From contig CANISN010000002.1 of NCBI GenBank assembly GCA_947470165.1, positions 1 to 23,102 on the forward strand: DNA of 23,102 nucleotides, read 5' to 3'. Every line of letters starts with the position of its first letter. The first letter of the stretch is position 1. This document shows, one piece after another, positions 14,261 through 21,399 of this stretch. The notes beneath the pieces are model-generated. The model was not told the DNA's origin. It searched no databases and saw nothing but the letters and a program-made list of their open reading frames with translations. Source of the stretch: Burkholderiaceae bacterium (GTDB lineage Bacteria > Pseudomonadota > Gammaproteobacteria > Burkholderiales > Burkholderiaceae). Made by a program: the position numbers and the translations under genes.

Positions 14261-15168
14261 TGCCCCATCTAGCCCTGTCAACTATCTTTTATTTATCCTT
14301 AGCAACCATGTTATGGGCTGGTAATGCGATAGCGGGACGAGCCTTGGTAGGAAGTATTTCTCCAATTACATTAAATACAGTTCGCTGGGGTCTGGCAGCC
14401 TTGATGTTGCTCCCTCTGGGGTGGCGAGTGATGAAGCCAGGTAGCGCTCTATGGCAAAACAAAGGTCGCTTTTTAGTCCTTGGTTTTTTGGGCGTAGGGA
14501 CTTATAACGTTCTGCTTTACCTTGCATTGCAGACCTCGACTGCGATTAACGTTACCCTCATTGGTGCAAGTATGCCCATTTGGATGCTCTTCATTGGCGC
14601 TGTTTTTTATCAAGTCAAGCCAACCTTATTACAACTCTTAGGGGCGATTGTCTCCTTGGCGGGTGTTACTGTAGTTTTAACGCGTGGCGAGCCTGCTAGC
14701 CTTCTCAGTATGCAAGTAGTGATGGGAGATTTATTCATCATGTTGGCTACGATTCTCTGGGCCTGCTACAGCTGGATGATTAGCCGCCCAGGAAAAAGTA
14801 CCGAGCGTCAATGGCCGTGGGCGGAGTTTTTGTTGGCACAGGTATTGATTGGTTTTATGTGGACGATGCTATTCGAGGGCGCAGAAATTGTTACTGGGCA
14901 TGGGTTTATTGAACTGAACTACTGGACTGGGGCATTAATTCTATTTGTAGCCATTGGCCCCTCCCTGATTGCTTATCGTTGTTGGGGTTTGGGAGTTAAC
15001 GGCGCTGGTCCAACCGTAGCGGCATTTTTTGCTAATCTCATTCCCTTGTTTACTGCGCTACTCTCTGCTGCCATTCTGGGCGATCCACCCCAGCTTTTTC
15101 ATGGGCTTGCTTTTGCCTTAATTGCGATCGGGATACTAGTCTCCTCAACTAGACGGTCTATCAACTAA
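14260..15168 (+). CDS. EamA-family (DMT superfamily) transporter
   Basis: This 302-residue inner-membrane protein has ten predicted membrane helices arranged as two EamA repeats (about 5-140 and 153-298). The first repeat shows WAGNAIAGRAL (19-29) and LRWG-type spacing in TLNTVRWGLAALMLLPLGW; the second begins at GDLFIMLATILWACYSWMI and includes the W-rich loop SLIAYRCWGLGVNGAG. Such carriers export or import amino acids and other metabolites, and the substrate cannot be read from sequence. The start is assigned at 14260, where TAATG overlaps a 9-codon leader ORF carrying the SD. It is divergent from lldD. No partner gene indicates a specific substrate. Confidence 0.87.
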   Translation: MPHLALSTIFYLSLATMLWAGNAIAGRALVGSISPITLNTVRWGLAALMLLPLGWRVMKPGSALWQNKGRFLVLGFLGVGTYNVLLYLALQTSTAINVTLIGASMPIWMLFIGAVFYQVKPTLLQLLGAIVSLAGVTVVLTRGEPASLLSMQVVMGDLFIMLATILWACYSWMISRPGKSTERQWPWAEFLLAQVLIGFMWTMLFEGAEIVTGHGFIELNYWTGALILFVAIGPSLIAYRCWGLGVNGAGPTVAAFFANLIPLFTALLSAAILGDPPQLFHGLAFALIAIGILVSSTRRSIN

Positions 15169-15217
15169 CCCATCTTATTTGCTTAAAAAGCCTGTTTAGA
15201 CTGATTTTCAAGGCTGA

Positions 15218-15252
15218 GATACCTAAATGGCGCTAAATCGGTATCATTTAGG
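15218..15252. repeat. Interleaved inverted repeats upstream of the class V aminotransferase
   Basis: GATACC (15218-15223) is matched by GGTATC (15240-15245), and CCTAAAT (15222-15228) by ATTTAGG (15246-15252). The two dyads are offset and share bases 15222-15223, so in RNA only one stem could fully form at a time. CTAAAT is also repeated directly at 15223 and 15233, ten bases apart. The block lies 30 bases before the aminotransferase start, in its promoter or leader. It may be a regulator site or a pair of alternative hairpins. Confidence 0.45.
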
Positions 15253-15282
15253 GCTATTCATACGATTCACTAGGAAACTACT

Positions 15283-16431
15283 ATGCCAGGCTTGCTCCCC
15301 AATGTTGATCCAGACGGTTTAATGGAGTTCTCGGTTGTCTATACCGATCGCTCGCTGAATCACATGTCAGAAGAATTCAAAAAAGTCATAGTCGATATTT
15401 CTAGTGTTCTTAAGGATGCCTATAACGCTAGCTCAGCTGTGATTGTTCCGGGTAGCGGCACTTTTGGTATGGAGGCTGTTGCCCGTCAATTTGCTAATAA
15501 TGAAAAGTGTCTCGTATTACGCAATGGCTGGTTTAGCTATCGCTGGACTCAGATTTTTGATGTGGCAAACATCACACAGGATATTAGTATTCTCAAAGGT
15601 AGGCAGTTGGAAGATTCAACGCAAGGTGTTTTTGCACCTGCGCCAATCGAAGAGGTAGTAGCTTTTATTAAGAAAGAAAAACCAGCAGTGGTTTTTGCTC
15701 CGCATGTAGAAACCTCTGCAGGCATTATCTTGCCGGACGACTATCTCAAAGCGGTAGGTGAGGCAGTGCGCTCAGTCAATGGTTTATTCATACTCGATTG
15801 CATCGCTTCAGGCGCAATGTGGGTAGATATGAAAGCTTGTAATGTGGACGTTCTGATTACAGCGCCACAAAAAGGTTGGAGTAGTTCACCTTGCTGCGCA
15901 ATGGTTGCGATGGGCGATAGAGCACGCGAACGTATTGAATCTACCCAAAGTAGTAGCTTCTCTATGGACCTCAAGAAGTGGTTACAAATCATGGAAGCCT
16001 ACGAAAAAGGTGGTCATGTGTATCACACCACGATGCCAACCGATGCACTCAAGATTCTGCGTAATGTCATGAAAGAAACTCAGTCCCTAGGTTTTGCTGC
16101 TCTCAAAGCAAAGCAACAAGAGTTGGGCGATAAGGTTCGCGCTTTATTAGTATCTAATGGCTACCACTCAGTTGCAGCAAAAGGCTTTCAGTCTCCTGGT
16201 GTGGTGGTGAGCTTTACCAAGGATCCTGAGATTCAGTCAGGTAAGAAGTTTATTTCTCTTGGTTTGCAAACTGCTGCTGGAGTGCCATTGCAATGTGATG
16301 AGCGTTCTGACTTCCGTACATTCCGTATCGGCTTATTTGGTTTAGAAAAGTTGGCTCATGTTGATCGTACCGTCGGTCATCTTGCGGTAGCGCTAGAAAA
16401 AATTACTGAGACTGAAGCGCAAGCAGCTTAG
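15283..16431 (+). CDS. Class V PLP-dependent aminotransferase (alanine/serine-glyoxylate type)
   Basis: This 382-residue fold-type I aminotransferase would transfer an amino group to glyoxylate or pyruvate from alanine, serine or a related donor. PLP-binding features are visible: PGSGTFGMEA (56-65) for the phosphate, HVETSAGI (141-148), Asp172 in LDCIASGA, and Lys197 in APQKGW as the Schiff-base lysine. The C-terminal domain has an Arg in FRTFRIG that should bind the substrate carboxylate. The N-terminal phrase NVDPDGLMEFSVVYTDRSLNH resembles a betaproteobacterial group annotated only as class V aminotransferase, so donor and acceptor are uncertain. AGGAAA precedes the ATG. The gene appears monocistronic, ending at a terminator. 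Confidence 0.87.
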   Translation: MPGLLPNVDPDGLMEFSVVYTDRSLNHMSEEFKKVIVDISSVLKDAYNASSAVIVPGSGTFGMEAVARQFANNEKCLVLRNGWFSYRWTQIFDVANITQDISILKGRQLEDSTQGVFAPAPIEEVVAFIKKEKPAVVFAPHVETSAGIILPDDYLKAVGEAVRSVNGLFILDCIASGAMWVDMKACNVDVLITAPQKGWSSSPCCAMVAMGDRARERIESTQSSSFSMDLKKWLQIMEAYEKGGHVYHTTMPTDALKILRNVMKETQSLGFAALKAKQQELGDKVRALLVSNGYHSVAAKGFQSPGVVVSFTKDPEIQSGKKFISLGLQTAAGVPLQCDERSDFRTFRIGLFGLEKLAHVDRTVGHLAVALEKITETEAQAA

Positions 16432-16454
16432 GTAGTAGAAATACTGCTAATCTG

Positions 16455-16479
16455 AAAGGCCGTCTTAGGACGGCTTTTT
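16455..16479 (+). terminator. Rho-independent terminator of the aminotransferase gene
   Basis: GCCGTC (16459-16464) and GACGGC (16469-16474) form a perfect 6-base GC stem with a TTAG loop. It is extended by AAAG against TTTT and followed by a T-run. It lies 24 bases after the stop codon. Confidence 0.9.
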
Positions 16480-16523
16480 AGCGCTAATTATCCATGAAGC
16501 ATATGTGGCAAATAATTGAGTAC

Positions 16524-16535
16524 TATTAATTAATA
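16524..16535. repeat. TATTAATTAATA palindrome upstream of the lysine-rich protein gene
   Basis: This is a perfect 12-base A/T palindrome centred 29 bases before the start codon of the small secreted protein. It lies where a -10 region or an operator would be expected. A/T-rich palindromes of this size are not rare, so its meaning is uncertain. Confidence 0.35.
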
Positions 16536-16557
16536 CACAAACTCCTTAAGGCCCTAC

Positions 16558-16773
16558 ATGCATTCTCGCTTGGTAAAAATTAGTCTAGCTACTCTCATTT
16601 CTGCTGCCATTGCTTTGTCACCCCTTGCAGTAATAGCTGCTGATCCAGCACCTGCCACTCAAGCTGAAAAAGCCCCCACAAAGAAGGCTGAGAAAAAGAG
16701 CCAGAAAGATAAAAAAGCTGAGAAGAAGGCGAAGAAAAAATCCAAGAAAAAAGCAAAAGCAGCTCAACAGTAA
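16558..16773 (+). CDS. Small secreted lysine/alanine-rich protein
   Basis: This 71-residue protein begins with a Sec signal peptide: positively charged MHSRLVK, a hydrophobic core (ISLATLISAAIALSPLAVI) and a cleavage site near AAD at about residues 27-29. The mature part of about 43 residues is almost only Lys, Ala, Glu, Gln, Asp and Ser, in KKAEKK-like tandem units, and highly basic. Such a tail is expected to be disordered or helical and could bind polyanions such as nucleic acid, lipopolysaccharide or peptidoglycan acids. I know of no defined function. A terminator precedes the gene and a convergent EamA gene follows, so it is transcribed alone. The clear signal peptide supports a true gene. 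Confidence 0.75.
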   Translation: MHSRLVKISLATLISAAIALSPLAVIAADPAPATQAEKAPTKKAEKKSQKDKKAEKKAKKKSKKKAKAAQQ

Positions 16774-16786
16774 ATTTGCAGCATGG

Positions 16787-16807
16787 AACTCATTAGCGCA
16801 ATGAGTT
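16787..16807. terminator. Weak hairpin between convergent genes
   Basis: AACTCATT (16787-16794) and AATGAGTT (16800-16807) form a perfect 8-base stem with a 5-base loop AGCGC. It lies between the lysine-rich gene and the convergent EamA gene, three bases from the latter's stop. No T-run follows on either strand, so it is at best a weak terminator. Confidence 0.4.
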
Positions 16808-16809
16808 GA

Positions 16810-17790
16810 TTAATTTAAGGGGTCAGATCCATCAAGAGTTGGGGACTTTGTGGAGCTAAACTCCCCACGCTTACTTGGCGCATCATTACGCACTAGTAGC
16901 CACATTGCTCCAATCACTAAACTCATCCCGCTAATCTGAATCCACGTAATAGGTTCAGATAAAACTATCCAGCCCATCAATAGTGTGGAGACTGGCCCCA
17001 GAATTCCAGCTTGTGCAACTAGTGGCGAGCCAATGCGATTTATGGCAATCATGATGAGCAACATCGGGATGACAGTACAAAGACTGGCATTGAGTAAGCT
17101 GAGCCAATAAATCTGGGGCACTTGAACAAATACGGCTGCGGGATCATAAATCAGAATTTGAATGACGCTGAGCAGCGCGGATGCAGAGCTGGCATAGACC
17201 ACTAAGCGCACGCTACCTACTCTTCGAACCATTTCACCAGAGCCAATCATGTAGATTGCATAGGAGCACGCGCTTGCAAAGACCAGCAACATACCAAGCA
17301 AAGCCATTGAGCCAGTCGAACTCGCATCTTGAATAAATACCACGATCACGCCAACATAACCTACAAGCAGTGCATACCATTGCAGGCGACTAATAGCTTT
17401 ATTTAAAATAAAGTAAGAGATTAACAAGACGATGGTTGGGGTGAGGTAGAGGACGATACGCTCTAATCCAACGGAGATATATTGAAGGCCTAAGAAATCT
17501 AGGTAGCTAGAAAAGAAGTAACCCGCAAAACCCAGAAAAAAAATCTTCACTTGATCTAATCCTGTTAGCGGACTCATTGCTTGCCTGCGCGCATGCCACC
17601 AATAAATTCCCCAGAAGAGGGGGAGTGCCATCAACATCCTTAAGGCAATCAGAGTTTCAGCATTGGCACCATAGCTAAATGCGAGCTTGACTAGAATGGC
17701 TTTTCCGGAAAACAGCACAGAGCCCAAGCCGGCCATAAAGAGACCGTAAACATAACGGCGCTGATGAAGAATGTCACTTGCTGATTGCAT
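16810..17790 (-). CDS. EamA-family (DMT superfamily) transporter
   Basis: This 326-residue inner-membrane protein has ten predicted helices in two EamA repeats. The first starts at YGLFMAGLGSVLFSGKAILVK (14-34) and includes ALRMLMALPLFWGIYWW; the second covers about 155-300 and includes YAIYMIGSGEMVRRVGS. The C-terminal 25 residues are polar and cytoplasmic-looking (NDAPSKRGEFSSTKSPT). It differs in loops and length from the EamA protein at 14260 and is not a recent duplicate of it. It starts 6 bases after the nnrD stop on the same strand, so the two are co-transcribed. The substrate is unknown; the neighbour gives no clue, since NnrD is a general repair enzyme. Confidence 0.87.
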   Translation of the reverse strand: MQSASDILHQRRYVYGLFMAGLGSVLFSGKAILVKLAFSYGANAETLIALRMLMALPLFWGIYWWHARRQAMSPLTGLDQVKIFFLGFAGYFFSSYLDFLGLQYISVGLERIVLYLTPTIVLLISYFILNKAISRLQWYALLVGYVGVIVVFIQDASSTGSMALLGMLLVFASACSYAIYMIGSGEMVRRVGSVRLVVYASSASALLSVIQILIYDPAAVFVQVPQIYWLSLLNASLCTVIPMLLIMIAINRIGSPLVAQAGILGPVSTLLMGWIVLSEPITWIQISGMSLVIGAMWLLVRNDAPSKRGEFSSTKSPTLDGSDPLN

Positions 17791-17796
17791 GCTGTT

Positions 17797-18678
17797 TTAT
17801 AACAGTTTGTTGAGTAGGCTTCGCATCTCAAGAATGACCTCTGTTGGAGTGAGTCCAATAGGACCCACTTGCTGTGCGACCAAGCTATCAGCCGCACTTG
17901 CATGTAGCTGCACTCCAATACAACTAGCCTCCCAAAGACTAATGTTATGGCGTATACCTTGGGCAGCGATTGCGGCAATGCTGCCAGTTAAGACATCGCC
18001 CATACCGCCGACAGCCATACCGGGATTTCCTTGATCGCATTGCACAGACTCATATGTAGTAGAGGCTATCAGAGTGTGTTGCCCTTTCAGAACAATAATA
18101 GAGTTAGTCAGGTTTACTAAGTTAGATAAAGCAGTCATACGATCCTCTTGTATCGATGCTGTATCTGTATTGAGAAGATGTGCTGCTTCTCCAGGATGAG
18201 GGGTAAGAACACTCATTCCAGGAAACACTTGATTGCGATGTTTTAGTAGGGCTAAATATTCAGGGGTATCGGCGATCAGGCTAAGAGCATCCGCATCAAT
18301 TACTAGAGGTACTTTTGGATAACGCAATGCGGTAACGAGCCAATCTCGCGCAAGTGCTGAAAATCCTAAGCCTGGGCCAATTGCAATTAAATCTGGAGTA
18401 GTAGCTTCTAGTTGCTCTTGGGCGTCAAAGCTGGCCAAGCGCACCATCAGCTCAGCTTGCTCGCTTAAGGCATGGGCAGTTGTGGGATCGAGCATCTCTA
18501 AGATAGTCCAGCCGGCACCCAAGTGAAGGGCGGCACTACCTGCTAATAGCAGAGCACCAGACATTCCAGGCGCGCCACCAATGAGCAATACTTTGCCAGC
18601 TTTACCTTTATGCTCTGAATGTTCACGCTTGAGGCGATGAATCAGTTCCAGTGCGTGTAGTTTGGTGGGGGCGGCCAT
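17797..18678 (-). CDS. nnrD: ADP/ATP-dependent (S)-NAD(P)H-hydrate dehydratase
   Basis: NnrD repairs hydrated, inactive NADH and NADPH by dehydrating the S form with ATP or ADP. This 293-residue ribokinase-fold protein matches the C-terminal (carbohydrate kinase-like) domain of YjeF. Motifs are KVLLIGGAPGMSGA (29-42), IGPGLG (100-105), VIDADAL (126-132), LTPHPGEAA (158-166), VLKGQHTLI (196-204) and GNPGMAVGGMGDVLTG (217-232), with Asp228 as catalytic base. The epimerase domain NnrE, often fused at the N-terminus, is absent, so a separate nnrE is expected elsewhere. It is divergent from the ribonuclease gene across 62 bases and is followed by the EamA gene. Confidence 0.93.
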   Translation of the reverse strand: MAAPTKLHALELIHRLKREHSEHKGKAGKVLLIGGAPGMSGALLLAGSAALHLGAGWTILEMLDPTTAHALSEQAELMVRLASFDAQEQLEATTPDLIAIGPGLGFSALARDWLVTALRYPKVPLVIDADALSLIADTPEYLALLKHRNQVFPGMSVLTPHPGEAAHLLNTDTASIQEDRMTALSNLVNLTNSIIVLKGQHTLIASTTYESVQCDQGNPGMAVGGMGDVLTGSIAAIAAQGIRHNISLWEASCIGVQLHASAADSLVAQQVGPIGLTPTEVILEMRSLLNKLL

Positions 18679-18740
18679 GCAAATAGTATCGCTCTAATGA
18701 GGGTATTAACAATCTATTTTATCGGGAGTATTCTGTAGCG

Positions 18741-20159
18741 ATGAAAATACAATTTCTTGGGGCGGCTGGAGAGGTCACTGGGTCTAGACATTCCGTAGAG
18801 CTTTCTGTGGGTGGGCGCGGGACAAGGTTCATGGTCGATTACGGTATGTTTCAAGGTGGGCGTGCAGCTACTGCAAAAAATCTGGAGCCTTTACCTTTTG
18901 CACCTAAAGACATTGATTTCATCGTATTAACCCATGCCCATATTGACCATAGCGGCTTATTGCCACGACTCTGCGCCCAAGGATTCTCAGGGCCCATTTA
19001 CTGCACTGACGCTAGCTTTGAGTTATTAAAAATTATGCTGCCTGATAGCGCCCATTTACAGCGCTCTGATGTTGAGCGAGCAGTACGTCGACAAAAAGCG
19101 GGTAAGTGGCGCGGTCAGGATCTTCCAGTCGCTTTATACTCCATGGAAGAAGCTGAGCTCGCGCTTGGGCAATGCCAAGTGCTTGCTTATGGCAAGAAGA
19201 CGCAACTCGCTCAAGGTATAGATTTAGAGTTTCAAAATGCAGGACATATTCTGGGCTCCGCGATTGCCATTTTAGATGTCACCGAAGACCATTCCGAGAA
19301 AAAACGTTGCGTTTTTTCTGGAGATATTGGTATGAAGGGAAAGTTATTGATGCCCGATCCTGCCATTATTTCTCAAGCGGATGTAGTGGTGGTGGAGTCA
19401 ACGTACGGTGATCGCTTACATAAAACTCTAGCTAATACCGAAACTGAATTAATTCAAGTAGTTACTAATACTATGAATGCCCATGGCAACATCATCATTC
19501 CTGCCTTTGCTGTAGGCCGTACACAAGAAATTCTTTTTCTACTTATTGATTTAGTGAAACGTAGTTTATTGCCTCATCTGAGCATTTGGGTGGACTCGCC
19601 GATGGCTACTGCGGCCACGCATTTAACCCAACATTTTTTTGCGCAACTAGATAAAGAATCGCAAGCGACTTTTGAGTGGTTCAAAAAAAATCCTGGTGCA
19701 GTTGATCTACGTTTCATTGCAGATGTAGAAGAATCTAAGGCGCTCAATAAGATTAAGGGTGGAGCCATTATTATCTCAGCGAGTGGCATGTGTGATGCCG
19801 GCCGCATCGTTCATCATCTGCAAAATAATTTACCGCGTGCACAAAATGCGATTGTGATCACTGGCTTTCAGGCTTATGGCAGTTTAGGACGTCGCCTTGT
19901 AGATAAGGCGGCAAAAGTAAGGCTCTTCGGTGAAGAGGTGCCAGTGAGAGCATCTATCCATACTATTGGCGGACTATCTGCCCACGCCGATCAAGCTGGT
20001 CTATTGGAGTGGTTGCGAGGTTTTAAGCTAGCTCCACAATCTATTTTTGTAGTTCATGGAGAGCCCGAAGCGTCTGCTGTTTTGGGAGAAGCAATTCGTG
20101 AAGAGCTTGGGTGGAAGAATGTGATTATTCCAGAGCGCTTACACACATATCCTTGTTGA
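18741..20159 (+). CDS. Beta-CASP metallo-beta-lactamase fold ribonuclease
   Basis: This 472-residue protein of the CPSF73/Ysh1-like bacterial group is a Zn-dependent RNA-cleaving hydrolase. The metallo-beta-lactamase domain has the HAHIDH motif (65-70), His169 in AGHILGS and Asp195 in SGDIG. The beta-CASP cap follows: VESTYGDR (218-225), AFAVGRTQE (255-263), ISASGMCDAGRIVHHL (345-360) and TGFQAYGSLGRR (374-385). The C-terminal RMMBL segment has SAHADQ (413-418), giving the last metal-binding His, and VVHGEPEA (437-444). Length is typical. No DNA-repair (SNM1) features are seen, so RNA is the likely substrate. It stands alone, divergent from nnrD, with its stop three bases from that of the convergent solute-binding protein gene. 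Confidence 0.92.
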   Translation: MKIQFLGAAGEVTGSRHSVELSVGGRGTRFMVDYGMFQGGRAATAKNLEPLPFAPKDIDFIVLTHAHIDHSGLLPRLCAQGFSGPIYCTDASFELLKIMLPDSAHLQRSDVERAVRRQKAGKWRGQDLPVALYSMEEAELALGQCQVLAYGKKTQLAQGIDLEFQNAGHILGSAIAILDVTEDHSEKKRCVFSGDIGMKGKLLMPDPAIISQADVVVVESTYGDRLHKTLANTETELIQVVTNTMNAHGNIIIPAFAVGRTQEILFLLIDLVKRSLLPHLSIWVDSPMATAATHLTQHFFAQLDKESQATFEWFKKNPGAVDLRFIADVEESKALNKIKGGAIIISASGMCDAGRIVHHLQNNLPRAQNAIVITGFQAYGSLGRRLVDKAAKVRLFGEEVPVRASIHTIGGLSAHADQAGLLEWLRGFKLAPQSIFVVHGEPEASAVLGEAIREELGWKNVIIPERLHTYPC

Positions 20160-20162
20160 GGT

Positions 20163-20978
20163 TTACTCGGCTACTTTGGCGCCTTGAATACCATGTCGTT
20201 TCATGGATGCGCTGATAAAGCCAGAGGCTTTTAGTTCCGCAATGACCTTATCCAAGAAGGCGGTAGTTTGTTCGAACTCAGAGCGCGCTTTAGGTATGCC
20301 AATTGCTTGATTAATCACCATGAAGCGGTCAGGCAGAATGCGCAAGCCTTGGTAGCGTAGCGCATCGCTTTCGAGTTGCTGTTTGACGCCAGCGGCAACA
20401 GTACCTTTACCTTTCATAAAATCATCCACAACCATTTGGGAGCTAGCAGAGCGAATGAGTCTTGCTTGTTTAATTTCTCTAGTTAAGTAGAGATCATAAG
20501 CACTTCCTTTGCCAACCACAATATTGTTTCCAACTACATCAACCTCTTCATTCCTCTTTAGTGGTGATTGAGCCTTGACCATGTAAGCCCCTTCGATCTG
20601 AATATAGGCTGGGGTATAGCTGATATCAGCTCCACGAACAGGGTCAATTGCGACAAAGATAAGGTCAAGCATGCCGCTTTTCAGTGCCTCAACGGTTTCA
20701 CTAGCACTCCCAAACGAGATGAGCTCTATAGGTAGTTGAATACGTCTCCCGATTTCCTGGGCTATATCAATGCTGATCCCCTTGGGCTGAGGTGCACTCT
20801 TATCGGACGAGCCAGCCAATACTGGATTTCCCAGGTTAATGCCAACGCGCAGGGTTTCGGTAGGGGCTAATGAGGTAATCATCTTTAGATCAACTGGATT
20901 GAGGGGGTTTGAGCTTGCCGCCTGAGAAAATATCAATTGGGCAACCAAGAGCAGCACGACGCTAATTGTTTTATTCAT
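20163..20978 (-). CDS. Periplasmic solute-binding protein, family 3 (amino acid-type), orphan
   Basis: This 271-residue secreted protein starts with a signal peptide (MNKTISVVLLLVAQLIFSQA, cleavage near residue 20). The mature domain has the family 3 pattern: LRVGINLGNPVL near residue 44-55, PKGISIDIAQEIGRRI, ALKSGMLDLIFVAIDPVR and VVGKGSAYDLYLTREI. These two-lobed proteins bind amino acids or small acids in the periplasm for an ABC importer. No permease or ATPase gene is adjacent, so it either serves a distant transporter or has a sensory role. It is the only gene between the ribonuclease (convergent) and a terminator that separates it from the upstream small membrane protein gene, so it needs its own promoter, which must lie in the short stretch near 20979-21038. 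Confidence 0.85.
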   Translation of the reverse strand: MNKTISVVLLLVAQLIFSQAASSNPLNPVDLKMITSLAPTETLRVGINLGNPVLAGSSDKSAPQPKGISIDIAQEIGRRIQLPIELISFGSASETVEALKSGMLDLIFVAIDPVRGADISYTPAYIQIEGAYMVKAQSPLKRNEEVDVVGNNIVVGKGSAYDLYLTREIKQARLIRSASSQMVVDDFMKGKGTVAAGVKQQLESDALRYQGLRILPDRFMVINQAIGIPKARSEFEQTTAFLDKVIAELKASGFISASMKRHGIQGAKVAE

Positions 20979-20994
20979 ATGTCTATGTCACACG

Positions 20995-21021
20995 TAAAAA
21001 AACCGCGGCGGACCGCGGTTT
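20995..21021 (-). terminator. Strong leftward rho-independent terminator
   Basis: A perfect 9-base stem AAACCGCGG/CCGCGGTTT (21000-21008 and 21013-21021) has a 4-base loop and is followed on the minus strand by a run of T. It ends the small membrane protein transcript 17 bases after its stop codon and before the solute-binding protein gene. Confidence 0.92.
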
Positions 21022-21038
21022 GATTGCTATTACTGAAA

Positions 21039-21245
21039 TTATTTCTTGGCTTCAGGCGCTGGTGCTGGTGCGGCTGCAGGTGCAACTGGTGCTGCAGGAG
21101 CATCTTTCTTAGCTGATTCCATGTGAGCAGCTTCAGCGCCATGCTTCTCGCCGCCCATATCAATGTCGCCATCTCCCTTGATGAGTAAATAGGCTGTGGC
21201 ACTAATTAATACTAGTACCATGATGATGATTGAACGATTGCTCAT
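21039..21245 (-). CDS. Small membrane-anchored protein with Ala/Pro-rich tail
   Basis: This 68-residue protein has one N-terminal hydrophobic segment (SIIIMVLVLISATAYLLI, about 5-22), then a polar region GDGDIDMGGEKHGAEAAH and a tail of Ala, Pro, Lys and Glu (PAAPVAPAAAPAPAPEAKK). This is consistent with a signal-anchored periplasmic tether; no lipobox is seen. I recognise no family. The frame is open to an ATG at 21329, but ATG 21245 is preferred because AAGGA stands close upstream and the extra 28 residues lie across an extended hairpin. A strong terminator follows, so it is monocistronic. Low-complexity Pro/Ala tails of this kind often act as flexible spacers. Confidence 0.72.
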   Translation of the reverse strand: MSNRSIIIMVLVLISATAYLLIKGDGDIDMGGEKHGAEAAHMESAKKDAPAAPVAPAAAPAPAPEAKK

Positions 21246-21253
21246 TGCTTTTC

Positions 21254-21293
21254 CTTCAGTTTGGTTAATATCTTCCAATATTAACTCCTGAAG
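21254..21293 (-). promoter_or_regulatory. Leader hairpin overlapping the ribosome binding site of the small membrane protein
   Basis: In the minus-strand leader an 8-base A/T stem (GTTAATAT/ATATTAAC, 21285-21278 with 21271-21264) encloses a 6-base loop. An outer 6-base stem (CTTCAG/CTGAAG, 21293-21288 with 21259-21254) adds to it across a small internal loop. The 3' outer arm CTGAAG runs into GGAA, so it takes up part of the Shine-Dalgarno (GAAGGA) just 8 bases before the ATG. Such a structure could lower translation until melted or bound. On DNA it could also be an operator dyad. Confidence 0.5.
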
Positions 21294-21399
21294 AATGGGT
21301 GGTATATCCGAATAAGCCCTAGATGCCAAATTAATGCAAAATTCTAGGTAGTACTACTGATTTGGCTGAATATGAGCCGCTATTTTTAAAGGTTGTGAC

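Noticed and set aside
15211..15252. TPP riboswitch: GGCTGAGATACC upstream of the aminotransferase resembles part of the TPP aptamer.
   Set aside because: The second conserved part (CTGATCTGG...CCAGCG) is absent, and the downstream gene is not a thiamine gene, so the match is probably chance.
17691..18034. Open frames of 87 to 95 codons on both strands near the nnrD/EamA junction.
   Set aside because: Both overlap nnrD and the EamA gene in other frames and show no domain or initiation signal.
21246..21329. The longer 96-residue form of the small membrane protein starting at 21329.
   Set aside because: The extension has no hydrophobic or signal character, and the internal ATG has a close AAGGA; the region is better explained as a leader hairpin.
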